This document shows, piece by piece, positions 15,659-26,977 of a stretch of DNA of 61,368 bases (the first letter of the stretch is position 1; each line of letters starts with the position of its first letter). The position numbers and the translations under genes are program-made. This DNA comes from Pseudomonadota bacterium (GTDB taxonomy: Bacteria > Pseudomonadota > Alphaproteobacteria > Caulobacterales > Caulobacteraceae), in contig JAEYTA010000212.1 of assembly GCA_023434265.1 (NCBI GenBank), positions 1 through 61,368 of the forward strand, given 5' to 3'. The notes under the pieces were generated by a model. It saw nothing but the letters and a program-made list of their open reading frames with translations, searched no databases and had not been told where the DNA came from.

Positions 15659-15926
15659 CCAGGCCCGGGCGCCGGCCTTCAGCCAGCCCTGGGGGAAGAG
15701 CTGTTCCAGCGCGATCTTCCGCTGGCCGTCGCTGACCCGGAGCCGAACCAGGTCAGAGGCCCGCAGCTTGGCGTCCACGGCGCAGTTGAACATCGCGAGG
15801 TCGCGAACCCTCCTCGCGACCTTCAGCTGCTGTCGAATAGCCCAGATGTGCTTCGGCTTCAGCGGCGCTTTGGGGCCGATTGTTCCAGGCGCGCTTGGGT
15901 TGAATGAACAAGTCAGCTTGGCGCAT
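15659..15926 (-). pseudogene. Tyrosine recombinase/integrase, frameshifted N-terminal remnant
   Basis: From ATG 15926, preceded by GGAGG, the frame reads MRQADLFIQPKRAWN and then fails. After a small deletion the next frame continues TIGPKAPLKPKHIWAIRQQL, KVARRVRDLAMFNCAVDAKL and RASDLVRLRVSD. This is the conserved start of a widespread proteobacterial site-specific integrase (the K-x-IWAIR...RDLA(M/L)FN segment). The catalytic domain with its R-H-R-Y residues is absent; residual sequence to 15659 is unassigned. A GACCTC/GAGGTC inverted repeat (15931-15946) covers the ribosome-binding site. The rest of the 540-bp gap (15614-16153) shows nothing else I can identify. Confidence 0.7.
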
Positions 15927-16153
15927 GGCCGACCTCCACTGAGGTCGCCTCCCCGTCGCCAGTCATTTTACGCTCGCTGCAGCTGTTCAGCGCCAGATGC
16001 GGACATCGTCGCGGAGTCGATGAGCGGACTCTCACGCCTCACCGCACGAGAAACAAGGTTACCCGTGGAAACGTAGCCGCGGGTAGGAGTTCGTTTAGTC
16101 CGCCCATCGGATGATGCCGTTCGGGGGGCGTTCTGACGGAGGTCCGACGCCCG

Positions 16154-16561
16154 ATGCCTGCCAGCCGCATTCTGATCGCCGACGACGATCCCTTGTTGCG
16201 GGCGTTGCTGGTGCACCGGCTCTCGGCCGATGGATACGAGATCTCGACCGCCGAGCATGGCGGCGAGGCGCTGGCCGCAATCCGGGATCAGTCGCCGGAC
16301 CTTATCGTGCTCGACGCCCTGATGCCGGTGATGGACGGCTTCGAGGTGCTCAGGCGGATCAAGACCGGACACCTGACCGAGGCTCCAGTCATCATGCTCA
16401 CCGCTCTGAAGCGTGAGCAGGACATCGTCGGGGCGTTGCAGCTCGGCGCCGCCGACTACCTCGTCAAACCGTTCATCCCCGATGAACTCGGCCAGCGAGT
16501 CCGTCGCCTTCTCCAATCATCAGGTTCATCGGGAGGCGCACGTGATCGACGCCCTGCCTGA
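16154..16561 (+). CDS. Single-domain response regulator (CheY-like)
   Basis: The 135-aa product is a full receiver domain: acidic cluster D10-D12 (ILIADDDPLLRALL), phospho-acceptor D54 (LIVLDALMPVMDG), Thr83 region (IMLTALKREQD) and Lys105 (DYLVKPFIPDE). No output domain. It is the first gene of a seven-gene operon; its end overlaps the next start by 20 bp. It probably relays phosphate within the operon's kinase-Hpt system to control the glycan machinery. Confidence 0.93.
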   Translation: MPASRILIADDDPLLRALLVHRLSADGYEISTAEHGGEALAAIRDQSPDLIVLDALMPVMDGFEVLRRIKTGHLTEAPVIMLTALKREQDIVGALQLGAADYLVKPFIPDELGQRVRRLLQSSGSSGGARDRRPA

Positions 16562-17609
16562 GCCGCCTTCGGCGGTTCTGCAGGTCGACCCGGACAGCCT
16601 TTACAGGTCGGCCGTCGCCGACCGGCTGGCGGGACGGCCGGCCGAAGCCGTGAGCAAGCTTGAACAGGTCCTCGCCGCCCGGCCCGAGGACGTCGATGCG
16701 CGCCTGAACCTGGGTCTGGCGCTTCTGGCCATGGGGCGGCTCGACGAGGCGGAACTCGCGCTGGAACAGGTCACCCTCCGCGCACCGGGGTATGCCGACG
16801 CCTGGCTGGGCCTGGCTCGGGTCGAGCAGCGACGCGGCGACCCCGCCGCCGCGCGGGTCCATCTCGAGCGGGCGGAAGCCGCTGCTCCGGGGAGCGCAGA
16901 AGCGGCAGTCCTCCGCCGGGCGCTGCAACCGGAACCGGTGTGGGCGGTGGACATGACCGCCGCTCGGAGCCGCCTGTCGGGCGGCTTGCCGGACTGGAGC
17001 GAAGCCCGCGTCGCCGTGTCGCGGCGTCTGGACGAGCGGCGAACCGTGGGGCTGGCGGTCGAGAGCACAGAACGCTTCGACGTTCGGGACGTCTACGTCG
17101 AGGCGCGCGTCGACCGGAGGTTCGCTCGAGGAGCGGCCTACGTCGCCGTCGGCGGCGCGCCCGACGCCGACTACCGCCCCGAGATCGGGGTGGCCGCGGG
17201 GGGACAGGTCCGGCTGGCTGGAAATCTCGCTGCTACGATCGACGCCTCGTCGGCCCGCTATCGCACCGGCACGGTGACAGGGCTGCACCCCGGGCTCGCG
17301 CTTGACCTGGCAGACGGACGCCTCCAGCTGTCCGGTCGTTGGATCAACGTCTGGGACGAGACCGGTGAGTACCGGTCCGGCCATGCGGCGTCGGCGCGTT
17401 GGCAGGCGACCGGACGGCTGGCCCTGCGTCTCGGCTACGCCGACGCGCCGGAATCCTCGGATGGCTCGACGGTGGATGTCGCAGCGTGGAGCGCCGGAGC
17501 CGACGTCGGATTGACTGATCGGCTCCTCCTGAGGGTCGGCTACCTGTCGGAAGAGCGGGACGCCTACGACCGCCGGGAATTGTCGCTCGGCCTTGGCTGG
17601 CGGTTCTGA
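16542..17609 (+). CDS. TPR-YaiO-type outer-membrane beta-barrel protein
   Basis: I use GTG 16542, which follows GGGAGG, overlapping the response-regulator gene. The 355-aa product has three TPR-like repeats in the first 130 residues (YRSAVADRLAGRPAEAVSKL; ARLNLGLALLAMGRLDEAEL; AWLGLARVEQRRGDPAAARV). A C-terminal half made of alternating amphipathic strands follows, ending in ELSLGLGWRF with a terminal Phe, typical of outer-membrane barrels of the YaiO family. No obvious signal peptide precedes the TPRs, which is odd for an exported protein. TPR plus barrel resembles polysaccharide export proteins such as PgaA. Its stop overlaps the HEAT-protein start (TGATG). Confidence 0.78.
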   Translation: MIDALPEPPSAVLQVDPDSLYRSAVADRLAGRPAEAVSKLEQVLAARPEDVDARLNLGLALLAMGRLDEAELALEQVTLRAPGYADAWLGLARVEQRRGDPAAARVHLERAEAAAPGSAEAAVLRRALQPEPVWAVDMTAARSRLSGGLPDWSEARVAVSRRLDERRTVGLAVESTERFDVRDVYVEARVDRRFARGAAYVAVGGAPDADYRPEIGVAAGGQVRLAGNLAATIDASSARYRTGTVTGLHPGLALDLADGRLQLSGRWINVWDETGEYRSGHAASARWQATGRLALRLGYADAPESSDGSTVDVAAWSAGADVGLTDRLLLRVGYLSEERDAYDRRELSLGLGWRF

Positions 17610-18670
17610 TGAGCGGACTGCTGCTGATCTGGTCAACGTCGATCGTCCTCGCGGCCGCCGCACTTGCGTGGATGGCAGGCCTCATCCTCGCACGCCACCT
17701 CCGCGAGCAGGCCGAGGCACGCCGCGAGCAAGACCGCCTGCTGATCCAGCAGGGCCTTTTCGACATCATGAACGGGTCCGGAGACGCGGTTGGCCGCCTG
17801 CGTGGCGTTCGCCACCGCTCTCGTGTCATGGCGGAGTCGCTGCTCGAAATCGTCTCGCTGGTGCGGGGCGAGGAACGGGAACGGTTGATCTCGGCGCTTC
17901 ACGCCTTCGGAGTGGATGAGATTTTTCGCCGCCGCCTGTCGCGGGGGTCGGTCGCCGGCAGGCTGGCCGCGGCGGAAGCCCTGGCCATCTTCCCCGGCGA
18001 AGCCGCCGTGGCTGCTCTTCGCGAGGCGCTGGCGCACGCGCGTTCAGGCGAGCTTCGTGTCGGGATGATGCGTTCGCTGATCGATCTGTCCGCGTCGCCT
18101 GAGTTGGAAGACGTTCTCTCCGACGCGACCGGACGCCACGCCACGGATTCGCTTCTCTACCTTCCGGTCATCGGCCAGTTGGTCAGGGAACTTCCCAGGG
18201 CCGCCCTGGAATTGTTCGGGGATGCGCGCCTGTCTGGAGACGCCCGGGTCATCCTCGCGGAAGCCCTCGGCGCCAGCGGCGACTTCCGCGCGCTGCGGCC
18301 GCTTTGCCTCGCCGCCCGTGCGCCTGAGGTGGAGCTCCGCATCGCGGCTGTCCGGGCGCTCGGGGCTCTTGGTCATCCGGCTGTGGAAGCGACCATCGTC
18401 ACCGCCCTGGCCGACGAGGTCTGGATGGTGCGATCCGCAGCCTGTGAAGCCGCCGGGAGGGTCGGGCTCGGATCCGCCGTCCCGGCGCTCGCCGGCCGGC
18501 TCGCGGACCCGGTCTGGTGGGTCCGCTTCCGCGCCGGCGAAGCCCTCGGGCTACTGGGGGAGGCTGGTCGCGCCTCCCTCCGGGGCGTCGCGGCGTCCGG
18601 CGCCGATCTCTCGCGCAGGGCGGCTTCGTTGGCCTTGGCCGAGCGCGGCCTGGCGGTGGAGATGGCGTAA
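17609..18670 (+). CDS. HEAT-repeat protein with N-terminal membrane anchor
   Basis: The 353-aa product has one N-terminal helix (LLLIWSTSIVLAAAALAWMAG), a charged juxtamembrane region (HLREQAEARREQDR), then tandem HEAT/PBS-lyase-type repeats (AAAEALAIFPGEAAVAALRE; RIAAVRALGALGHPAVEATI; SAACEAAGRVGLGSAVPALA; FRAGEALGLLGEAGRASLRG). It is likely a cytoplasmic-side scaffold anchored in the inner membrane, linking the glycosyltransferase to the regulators (inference). Overlaps both neighbours (TGATG and TAATG). Confidence 0.85.
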   Translation: MSGLLLIWSTSIVLAAAALAWMAGLILARHLREQAEARREQDRLLIQQGLFDIMNGSGDAVGRLRGVRHRSRVMAESLLEIVSLVRGEERERLISALHAFGVDEIFRRRLSRGSVAGRLAAAEALAIFPGEAAVAALREALAHARSGELRVGMMRSLIDLSASPELEDVLSDATGRHATDSLLYLPVIGQLVRELPRAALELFGDARLSGDARVILAEALGASGDFRALRPLCLAARAPEVELRIAAVRALGALGHPAVEATIVTALADEVWMVRSAACEAAGRVGLGSAVPALAGRLADPVWWVRFRAGEALGLLGEAGRASLRGVAASGADLSRRAASLALAERGLAVEMA

Positions 18671-20115
18671 TGGAGACGATCGCCAACGGGCTCCAGGTTG
18701 GCGCCGAGATCCTTGCCCTCTTCGTCATCGTGACCGGGCTCCTGCAAAACGGGATCTATCTTATCCAGCTGGGCCTTGCCGCCGCGGCCCTGATCCAGAC
18801 ACCCCCTACAGCTTCCGCAGGCTTGCTCTGGCGGCGCTACGCAGACGCCGCCCCTCCCATCGCCCTGCTCGCGCCCGCCTACAACGAGGCCCTGACCATC
18901 GCCGAAAGCGTCCGATCCCTGCTGTCCCTCCACTACCCCAGCTTTGAGGTCATCGTCGTCAACGACGGCTCGCGCGACGAGACCCTGCAGGTTCTGATCG
19001 ACACGTTCGAACTACGTCCGATCCAGAGGCACTACGAGCAGGCTGTAGCCCACGCCCAGATCCGGGGCGTCTATGGAGCCGTCCATCAGCCGCGCCTGAT
19101 CGTCGTGGACAAGGAGAACGGCGGCAAGGCCGACGCCCTTAATGCCGGGATCAATGTCTCGCGCGCGCCGATCTTCTGCTCCATGGATGCTGACTCCCTG
19201 CTCGAGCCTGACGCCCTGCTCCGGGCGGTGAGGCCCTTCGTGGAAGATCCCGAGCGCACCGTCGCTGTCGGGGGCACCGTGCGGATCGCCAATGGCTGCA
19301 CCATTTCTCACGGGCGCGTGCTGGAGGTTCGGCCCCCCCGCAACCTGCTGGCGCTGCTCCAGACGGTAGAGTATCTGCGCGCCTTCCTCATGGCCCGGCT
19401 GGCGTGGAGCCGGATCAACGCCCTGACCATCATCTCGGGCGCCTTCGGCCTGTTCCGGCGCGCCCGCGTCATCGAAGCGGGCGGCTACACGCATGGCACC
19501 GTCGGCGAGGACATGGAGCTCGTGGTCAAGCTGCACCGGCTCATGCGGGACAAGCGCCTGCCGTACCGGATCGCCTTCGTGCCCGAGCCGGTGTGCTGGA
19601 CCGAGGCGCCGGAGGATCTGTGGGTGCTGGGCCGGCAGCGAGCCCGTTGGCATCGGGGAGCGCTGGAGACCTTCGAACGGCACCGGGACGTGCTCCTGAA
19701 ACCGCGATATGGCCGGGTCGCGGTGGTCGGCTTCGGCTACATCCTGCTCGTCGACGTGCTGGGCCCGATCGTCGAACTGCTCGGCTATGTGCTCATCCCG
19801 CTGTTCTGGCTGGCCGGCCTGCTCTCCACCGCCTACCTGCTGGCCTTTCTGGCCGTCAGCTTCACCTTTGGCGTGGTCATATCGGTCGGGGCGCTCGCCC
19901 TTGAGGAATCAGAGCTCCGCCGCTTCCCGCGGGCCCGCGACCTGGTTCTGCTCACCGGCGTCGCCGTGCTGGAGAACTTCGGTTACCGCCAACTCAATAA
20001 CTTCTGGCGGCTTCGCGGGGTGTGGCAGTATCTGAACCGCAGTCAGTCGTGGGGAACCATGACGCGGAAAGGCTTCGGCGGTACGGCTGCCGCGCAATCA
20101 GGAACGCGGTCGTGA
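18670..20115 (+). CDS. Membrane glycosyltransferase family 2 (processive polysaccharide synthase type)
   Basis: The 481-aa product has an N-terminal membrane region (GAEILALFVIVTGLLQNGIY), then a GT2 catalytic domain: PPIALLAPAYNEALTIAESV, VIVVNDGSRDETLQV, the D-x-D in ICSMDADSLLEPD (printed FCSMDADSLLE), the acid in GTVGEDMELVVKL and QRARWHRG (the Q-x-x-R-W motif of processive synthases). Three or four C-terminal helices follow (FGYILLVDVLGPIVELLGYV and on). It would polymerise and translocate a glycan, as PgaC, cellulose synthase or NfrB do; the sugar cannot be told. Starts within the preceding stop (TAATG) and ends overlapping the kinase start (GTGA). Confidence 0.88.
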   Translation: METIANGLQVGAEILALFVIVTGLLQNGIYLIQLGLAAAALIQTPPTASAGLLWRRYADAAPPIALLAPAYNEALTIAESVRSLLSLHYPSFEVIVVNDGSRDETLQVLIDTFELRPIQRHYEQAVAHAQIRGVYGAVHQPRLIVVDKENGGKADALNAGINVSRAPIFCSMDADSLLEPDALLRAVRPFVEDPERTVAVGGTVRIANGCTISHGRVLEVRPPRNLLALLQTVEYLRAFLMARLAWSRINALTIISGAFGLFRRARVIEAGGYTHGTVGEDMELVVKLHRLMRDKRLPYRIAFVPEPVCWTEAPEDLWVLGRQRARWHRGALETFERHRDVLLKPRYGRVAVVGFGYILLVDVLGPIVELLGYVLIPLFWLAGLLSTAYLLAFLAVSFTFGVVISVGALALEESELRRFPRARDLVLLTGVAVLENFGYRQLNNFWRLRGVWQYLNRSQSWGTMTRKGFGGTAAAQSGTRS

Positions 20116-22118
20116 CGGGTCTGCCCCCGCCTGCCCCACGGGACGAGCACGCGCGCCTGCAGGCGCTCCGGGCGCTTCGTATTCTCGACACGCCTCCGGA
20201 GCCGCGCTTCGATCGCCTTACGCGGTTGGCAGCCAGCCTCTTCGACGTTCCTACGGCCCTGATCTCGCTGATCGATGAGGAGCGGCAGTGGTTTAAATCC
20301 CGCCACGGGATGGAGCTATGCGAGACCCGTCGCGAGGACGCCTTCTGCAATCGCGCCATCCAGCTTCCCCCCGGAGGCGTGATGGTGGTGCCAGATGCGA
20401 CCCGTGATCATCGTTTCGTCGACAATCCCTATGTCACGGCTCCCGGCGGCGTGCGCTTTTACGCCGGGGCCGTGCTCACCGACGACGCCGGTCACAATCT
20501 GGGCACCCTCTGCCTCATCGACGACAAGCCCCGCGATTTCGGCGAGGCGGAGCGCCATCGGCTCCGCGAGATCGCCGACCTCGTCTCCGAGCAGATCACC
20601 CTGACTGCCGAGCGCATCGTGGCGGACGAAAAACGGCGCCTGCTGGAACTGGCCGAGGCCGTCTCCCGCGTCGGCCACTGGCGCTGGCGGCTGGACACGG
20701 GCGAGCTGGCCTGGTCCGACGAGGTCTACCGCATCTACGGCCTGCCGCCGGGCAGCCCGGTAAGCAGAGACGCGCTGGGCGCCTTCTATACCCCCGAGGG
20801 GCGGTCCGCCCGCGACGCCTTCATCCGGCGGGTGCTGCGGGAGGGCAGCCGGGAGGAGTTCGAGACCTCCATTCACCGACCGGATGGCGAAACGCGCCGG
20901 GTTGTCCTCAGCGCTCTTCGGCAGGTGGCGGAGGACGGGCGAGTCGAAGCCCTGTTCGGCGTCGTGCAGGACATCACCGAACGCCACACGGCCATGGACA
21001 GGCTTCGCCGTAGCAAGGCCCGGTACCGTCTGCTTGCAGATCACATGGATGACGTGGTGACACGCCTGCATCTGGACGGTCGCAGCGGGTACATTTCGCC
21101 GGCGGTGACCTCGCTTCTGGGCTATCGGCCCGCCGAGATGGCCGGCCGCCCGGCTCAGGATTTCGTGCATCCGGACGACCGGCCCGAGTTGCTGCGGGCC
21201 TTCTCCAAACTGGCAGGCGGCCTTCGGCGGTGCACGCTGCAGCAACGGGCGCTCCGCAAGGATGGCGGTACGGTGTGGGTCGAAACCAGCTTCCAGGCCG
21301 TAACTGGGGAAGATGGCGCCCCCTCTGAAATCATCGCTGTGATCCGCGACATTTCGGAACGCCGTCGCCTGGAAGAGGAACTTCGCGAAGCCCGCGACCG
21401 CGCCGAGGCCGCATCGGAGGCGAAGTCCCGCTTCCTCTCCAACATGAGCCACGAGCTGCGCACGCCTCTGACGAGCGTGATCGGGTTCGCCCGCATCCTG
21501 CAGTCCCGGGAGGGCCTGGGACCGATTGAACGCCAATGCGCGGACCGCATCCACCTGTCCGGCGAAGTGCTGCTCGGCGTGATCAACGACGTCCTCGACT
21601 ATTCGAAGCTGGAAGCGGGCGCCTTGGCTCTCGACCGGCGTCCCTTCGATCCGAGCGTTCTGGTGAGGGAGGCGGCGGAGGTCGTCCTCGGCCAGATCGA
21701 GGAGAAGGGCCTGTGGTACAGTCACGAGATTGCGCCGGATGTTCCTGAAGTCTTGATTGGCGACCCGACACGCCTGCGGCAGGTGCTGCTGAACTTTCTC
21801 GGCAACGCAGTGAAGTTCACCGCCGCCGGCGGCGTGAGCGTCGCGGTTCGATCCTCGCCGTGCGCCGACGGCCGAGCGGCGCTTCACGTCTCTGTTTCCG
21901 ACACGGGCGTAGGCCTGGAGCCGGCGCTCGCCGGGAGTTTGTTCGAACGGTTCGTTCAGGCCGACGAGTCGACCAGCCGCCGCTTCGGGGGCACCGGTCT
22001 CGGCCTCAGCATCTGCCGGGAACTGGTAGAGCTGATGGACGGCCACATCGGCGTCGACAGCGTGCCGGGGCAGGGATCCACCTTCTGGTTCGAGGTCCCC
22101 CTCGAGCTGCCGGAGTAG
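20112..22118 (+). CDS. GAF-PAS-PAS sensor histidine kinase
   Basis: The 668-aa product (GTG start, GTGA overlap) contains a GAF domain (~20-165: RFDRLTRLAASLFDVPTALI; GVRFYAGAVLTDDAGHNLGT), a first PAS (~185-295, RVGHWRWRLDTGELAWSDEV), a second PAS with PAC (~305-420), HisKA with phospho-acceptor His447 (FLSNMSHELRTPLTS) and HATPase (LLNFLGNAVKFT, SDTGVGLEPA, GGTGLGLSIC). There are no membrane segments and no receiver domain, so it is a soluble kinase that needs the separate response regulators and Hpt encoded beside it. Confidence 0.95.
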   Translation: MTGLPPPAPRDEHARLQALRALRILDTPPEPRFDRLTRLAASLFDVPTALISLIDEERQWFKSRHGMELCETRREDAFCNRAIQLPPGGVMVVPDATRDHRFVDNPYVTAPGGVRFYAGAVLTDDAGHNLGTLCLIDDKPRDFGEAERHRLREIADLVSEQITLTAERIVADEKRRLLELAEAVSRVGHWRWRLDTGELAWSDEVYRIYGLPPGSPVSRDALGAFYTPEGRSARDAFIRRVLREGSREEFETSIHRPDGETRRVVLSALRQVAEDGRVEALFGVVQDITERHTAMDRLRRSKARYRLLADHMDDVVTRLHLDGRSGYISPAVTSLLGYRPAEMAGRPAQDFVHPDDRPELLRAFSKLAGGLRRCTLQQRALRKDGGTVWVETSFQAVTGEDGAPSEIIAVIRDISERRRLEEELREARDRAEAASEAKSRFLSNMSHELRTPLTSVIGFARILQSREGLGPIERQCADRIHLSGEVLLGVINDVLDYSKLEAGALALDRRPFDPSVLVREAAEVVLGQIEEKGLWYSHEIAPDVPEVLIGDPTRLRQVLLNFLGNAVKFTAAGGVSVAVRSSPCADGRAALHVSVSDTGVGLEPALAGSLFERFVQADESTSRRFGGTGLGLSICRELVELMDGHIGVDSVPGQGSTFWFEVPLELPE

Positions 22119-22123
22119 CGCCA

Positions 22124-22501
22124 GTGTCTGAACTCTGCATCGTTCATGTCGACGACGACCAGAACATCCGCGCGCTCACGGCCCTCGCCTTCGAACTCAG
22201 CGGCGACGCCCGGGTTCATTCCGCGGCCTCAGGCGCCGATGCACGGCGCTTGCTGGCGGACGGGCTGCAGCCTGACCTCCTTCTGCTCGACGTGATGATG
22301 CCGGACATGGACGGTCCGACGCTGCTCAGGGAAGTTCGTGGGATGGGGTCCTCCACGCCCGCGATCTTCATGACGGCCCAGACCCAGGATCACGAAATAG
22401 CCCGCCTTATCGGGCTGGGCGCCATCGGGGTGGTGATCAAGCCCTTCGACCCGCTGTCGCTCGGAGCCCAGGTTCTGAGCATGCTGAGGGGTTCCGCTTG
22501 A
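22124..22501 (+). CDS. Single-domain response regulator
   Basis: The 125-aa product (GTG start, 5 bp after the kinase stop) is a receiver only: acidic patch D10-D12 (IVHVDDDQNIRALT), phospho-acceptor D56 (LLLLDVMMPDMDG), Thr (IFMTAQ) and Lys106 (GVVIKPFDP). It sits between the kinase and the Hpt and is the natural first acceptor in a His447-Asp56-Hpt-Asp54 relay. It overlaps the Hpt start by 4 bp. Confidence 0.92.
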   Translation: MSELCIVHVDDDQNIRALTALAFELSGDARVHSAASGADARRLLADGLQPDLLLLDVMMPDMDGPTLLREVRGMGSSTPAIFMTAQTQDHEIARLIGLGAIGVVIKPFDPLSLGAQVLSMLRGSA

Positions 22502-22767
22502 GCGACCCTATCTCTCGTTTGCGCGCCGACTTCGTGAAACGCTGCCGGGACGACCTCAAGCGCCTCGCACAGGCGTCGCCCGACGACGAGGGTTTCGCTT
22601 CCATCACCCACCGTCTGGCGGGAGCGGCGGGCTCTTTCGGCTTCTCCGCCCTGAGCGAGGCGGCGGCAGCTGTCGATCACTCGATCCGGAGCGGGGAGCA
22701 GCCCGCGACCGGCAGGGTCGATTTGCTGATGTGCGAACTCGCCCGCGTGGCTGACATTCCTGACTAG
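22498..22767 (+). CDS. Histidine phosphotransfer (Hpt) domain protein
   Basis: The 89-aa helical protein has the Hpt motif ITHRLAGAAGSFGF with phospho-His at residue 38. The TTG start overlaps the receiver gene stop (TTGA). It completes a phosphorelay with the upstream kinase and the two receiver proteins. It is the last gene of the operon that started at 16154. Confidence 0.85.
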   Translation: MSDPISRLRADFVKRCRDDLKRLAQASPDDEGFASITHRLAGAAGSFGFSALSEAAAAVDHSIRSGEQPATGRVDLLMCELARVADIPD

Positions 22768-22789
22768 CCTGCCTGCGGCCCGCCCCCAA

Positions 22790-23101
22790 CCTGGAGGCGT
22801 TGGGCGATTTCACCAAGCAATCGATTGCGGACAGCCGGTCCGAACTCGGCCAGGTCATCGAGCGCTGGTCCGATGTCATGAGCGTCGAGCGCTTCCTGAC
22901 CGGGGTGGAGCAGCGTGCAAAGGATCTCCCCGAGACTGACAGGCATGAGGTGCTCAAGCGGCTGGCGCTCGCGCGCAACTTCCTGGGCGACCAGGATCCG
23001 CTGGCGTTCTTTTGCGAGTGGAGACCCCCGAGGAGCGATACACTCCCGAGTATCCGGCTGTGTCGCGAAGCAGCGGGCCGAGCTCACCAGAGTCGGACTA
23101 G
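22790..23101 (+). pseudogene. Frameshifted, 5'-truncated remnant of a Caulobacterales-type hypothetical protein
   Basis: Reading from about 22790: PNLEALGDFTKQSIADSRSE, LGQVIERWSDVMSVERFLTG, VEQRAKDLPETDRHEVLKRL, ALARNFLGDQDPLAFFCEWR. The frame then breaks: one base is missing near 23027, and the shifted frame gives PEERYTPEYPAVS...SPESD with a stop at 23099-23101. The sequence matches my memory of a hypothetical protein of about 120 aa, often plasmid- or island-borne in alphaproteobacteria, whose C-terminus reads DPLAFF.WR.P..RY.P.YP. The first third is missing. From 23102 to the LacI start nothing is recognisable. Confidence 0.55.
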
Positions 23102-23261
23102 TGGAGACAATTTGTCGTTGGACTGCCCTCTCCGCCATTCACGCCCGGATAATTCGCCTCCGCCGTCTTTCGGGGCGGCCCATGACGCCGCCGCGCCGGC
23201 CGTTGCCAGTCGGCCTTCCAGATGCGAGACCCGAAGCGTCTTGGTGGCAGCGGGTCGGGGG

Positions 23262-24326
23262 ATGGCGGGCGCAACAATCTACGATGTGGCCGCCCGGGCG
23301 GGCGTCTCGATCAAGTCGGTCTCGCGCGTCCTGAACGGCGAGGCCAACGTCAGCGCGGCGCTGCGCAGGAAGGTCGAGGGCGCGGTCGCCGAACTGGGCT
23401 ATCGCCGCAGCCTTTCCGCACGCTCCCTCGCCGGGTCGGCCTCCTCGATCATCGCCGCCCTGGTCGACGCCAAGCTGACCATCGAGCACTGGCGGAGCGG
23501 ACGCGGCAACGACTACCTGAGCCGTCTCGAACTGGGCCTGCTGATGGAGTGCCGTCAGGCCGACCACCACCTGATGGTCGAACTTGTCGACTACGACGCC
23601 CCCACCCTGCGACAGGACCTCTCCAGCCTGCTGGCCGCCATCCGGCCGCAGGGCGTGGTCCTGACGCCGCCGAACTCGGACAACGACGTGGTCCTCGACG
23701 TGCTCGAAGGCATGGGGACGCCCTATGCGCGGATCGGGCCGGAGACCGCGCCGGACCGCGGCATTCGCATCCGCATGGACGACGCGGGCGCGGCCGAGGA
23801 GATCACCGACCACCTGCTGGATCAGGGTCACGTGGAGATCGCCCATATCGCCGGTCCCGCCGCCTATTCGGCGAGCCGCCTGCGGCGGGCGGGTTTCGAC
23901 ACGGCGCTGCGCCGCCGCGGTCTGGAGCCCCGTCCGGAGTGGGTGGCGGAAGGACAGTTCACCTTCGGATCCGGCCTCGAGGCGGCGGAGCGCCTGCTGG
24001 GCGGGTCTCGCCGCCCCACGGCCATCTTCGCCGCCAACGACGACATGGCCCTCGGGGTGCTGCAGGCCGCGGCCGCCAGGGGGCTGGGCGTGCCGCGGGA
24101 CCTGTCGGTGGCGGGCTTCGACGACACCCCGAGCGCGGTGTTCAGCACGCCGCCCCTGACGACCATCCGCCACCCGGTGGCGGAAATGGCCGCCGCCGCG
24201 GCGCAGCGGCTCATTCCCTTGCTGAAGGCGCGGCTGGACGCGGAGGACGGTGCGGAGGAGATCGTGGTTTCCCACGCCCTGATGATCCGGGGATCGACCG
24301 CGCCGCCGGCCCGTCCTTCAGCTTGA
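23262..24326 (+). CDS. LacI-family transcriptional regulator of glucoside use
   Basis: The 354-aa product starts at ATG 23262 with a LacI HTH (TIYDVAARAGVSIKSVSRVL, NGEANVSAALRRKVEGAVAE) including the hinge helix region RSLSARSLAGSAS, followed by a periplasmic-binding-protein-like effector domain (SVAGFDDTPSAVFSTPPLTT is its C-terminal signature). It would bind a palindromic operator as a dimer and release it on binding a sugar. The candidate operators are the identical palindromes at 24324 and 32221, in front of the GH3 and TonB receptor genes. The first operator overlaps this gene's own stop codon. Confidence 0.92.
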   Translation: MAGATIYDVAARAGVSIKSVSRVLNGEANVSAALRRKVEGAVAELGYRRSLSARSLAGSASSIIAALVDAKLTIEHWRSGRGNDYLSRLELGLLMECRQADHHLMVELVDYDAPTLRQDLSSLLAAIRPQGVVLTPPNSDNDVVLDVLEGMGTPYARIGPETAPDRGIRIRMDDAGAAEEITDHLLDQGHVEIAHIAGPAAYSASRLRRAGFDTALRRRGLEPRPEWVAEGQFTFGSGLEAAERLLGGSRRPTAIFAANDDMALGVLQAAAARGLGVPRDLSVAGFDDTPSAVFSTPPLTTIRHPVAEMAAAAAQRLIPLLKARLDAEDGAEEIVVSHALMIRGSTAPPARPSA

Positions 24327-24351
24327 CAGCGCTGTCAATCACCGCGCTAAT
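24323..24351 (+). promoter_or_regulatory. LacI operator overlapping the GH3 promoter
   Basis: A perfect 16-bp palindrome TTGACAGCGCTGTCAA occupies 24323-24338. Its left end is also a perfect -35 hexamer (TTGACA), followed after 17 bp by GCTAAT (24346-24351) as -10. Binding there would block RNA polymerase at the GH3 gene starting at 24423. The 14-bp core recurs at 32221-32234. Confidence 0.75.
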
Positions 24352-24422
24352 GGCCTGAGCCGGTGGCGGCCGGGGCGTCGACCCCTTGCCCCGACCGGCA
24401 GTGTCCTCAGCCGGAGTCCGCC

Positions 24423-26933
<2,511 letters not shown>

Positions 26934-26977
26934 CCGCGGGCCTTGCATCGAGGCGTCGGGCCACGAAAGGTCGGGCG

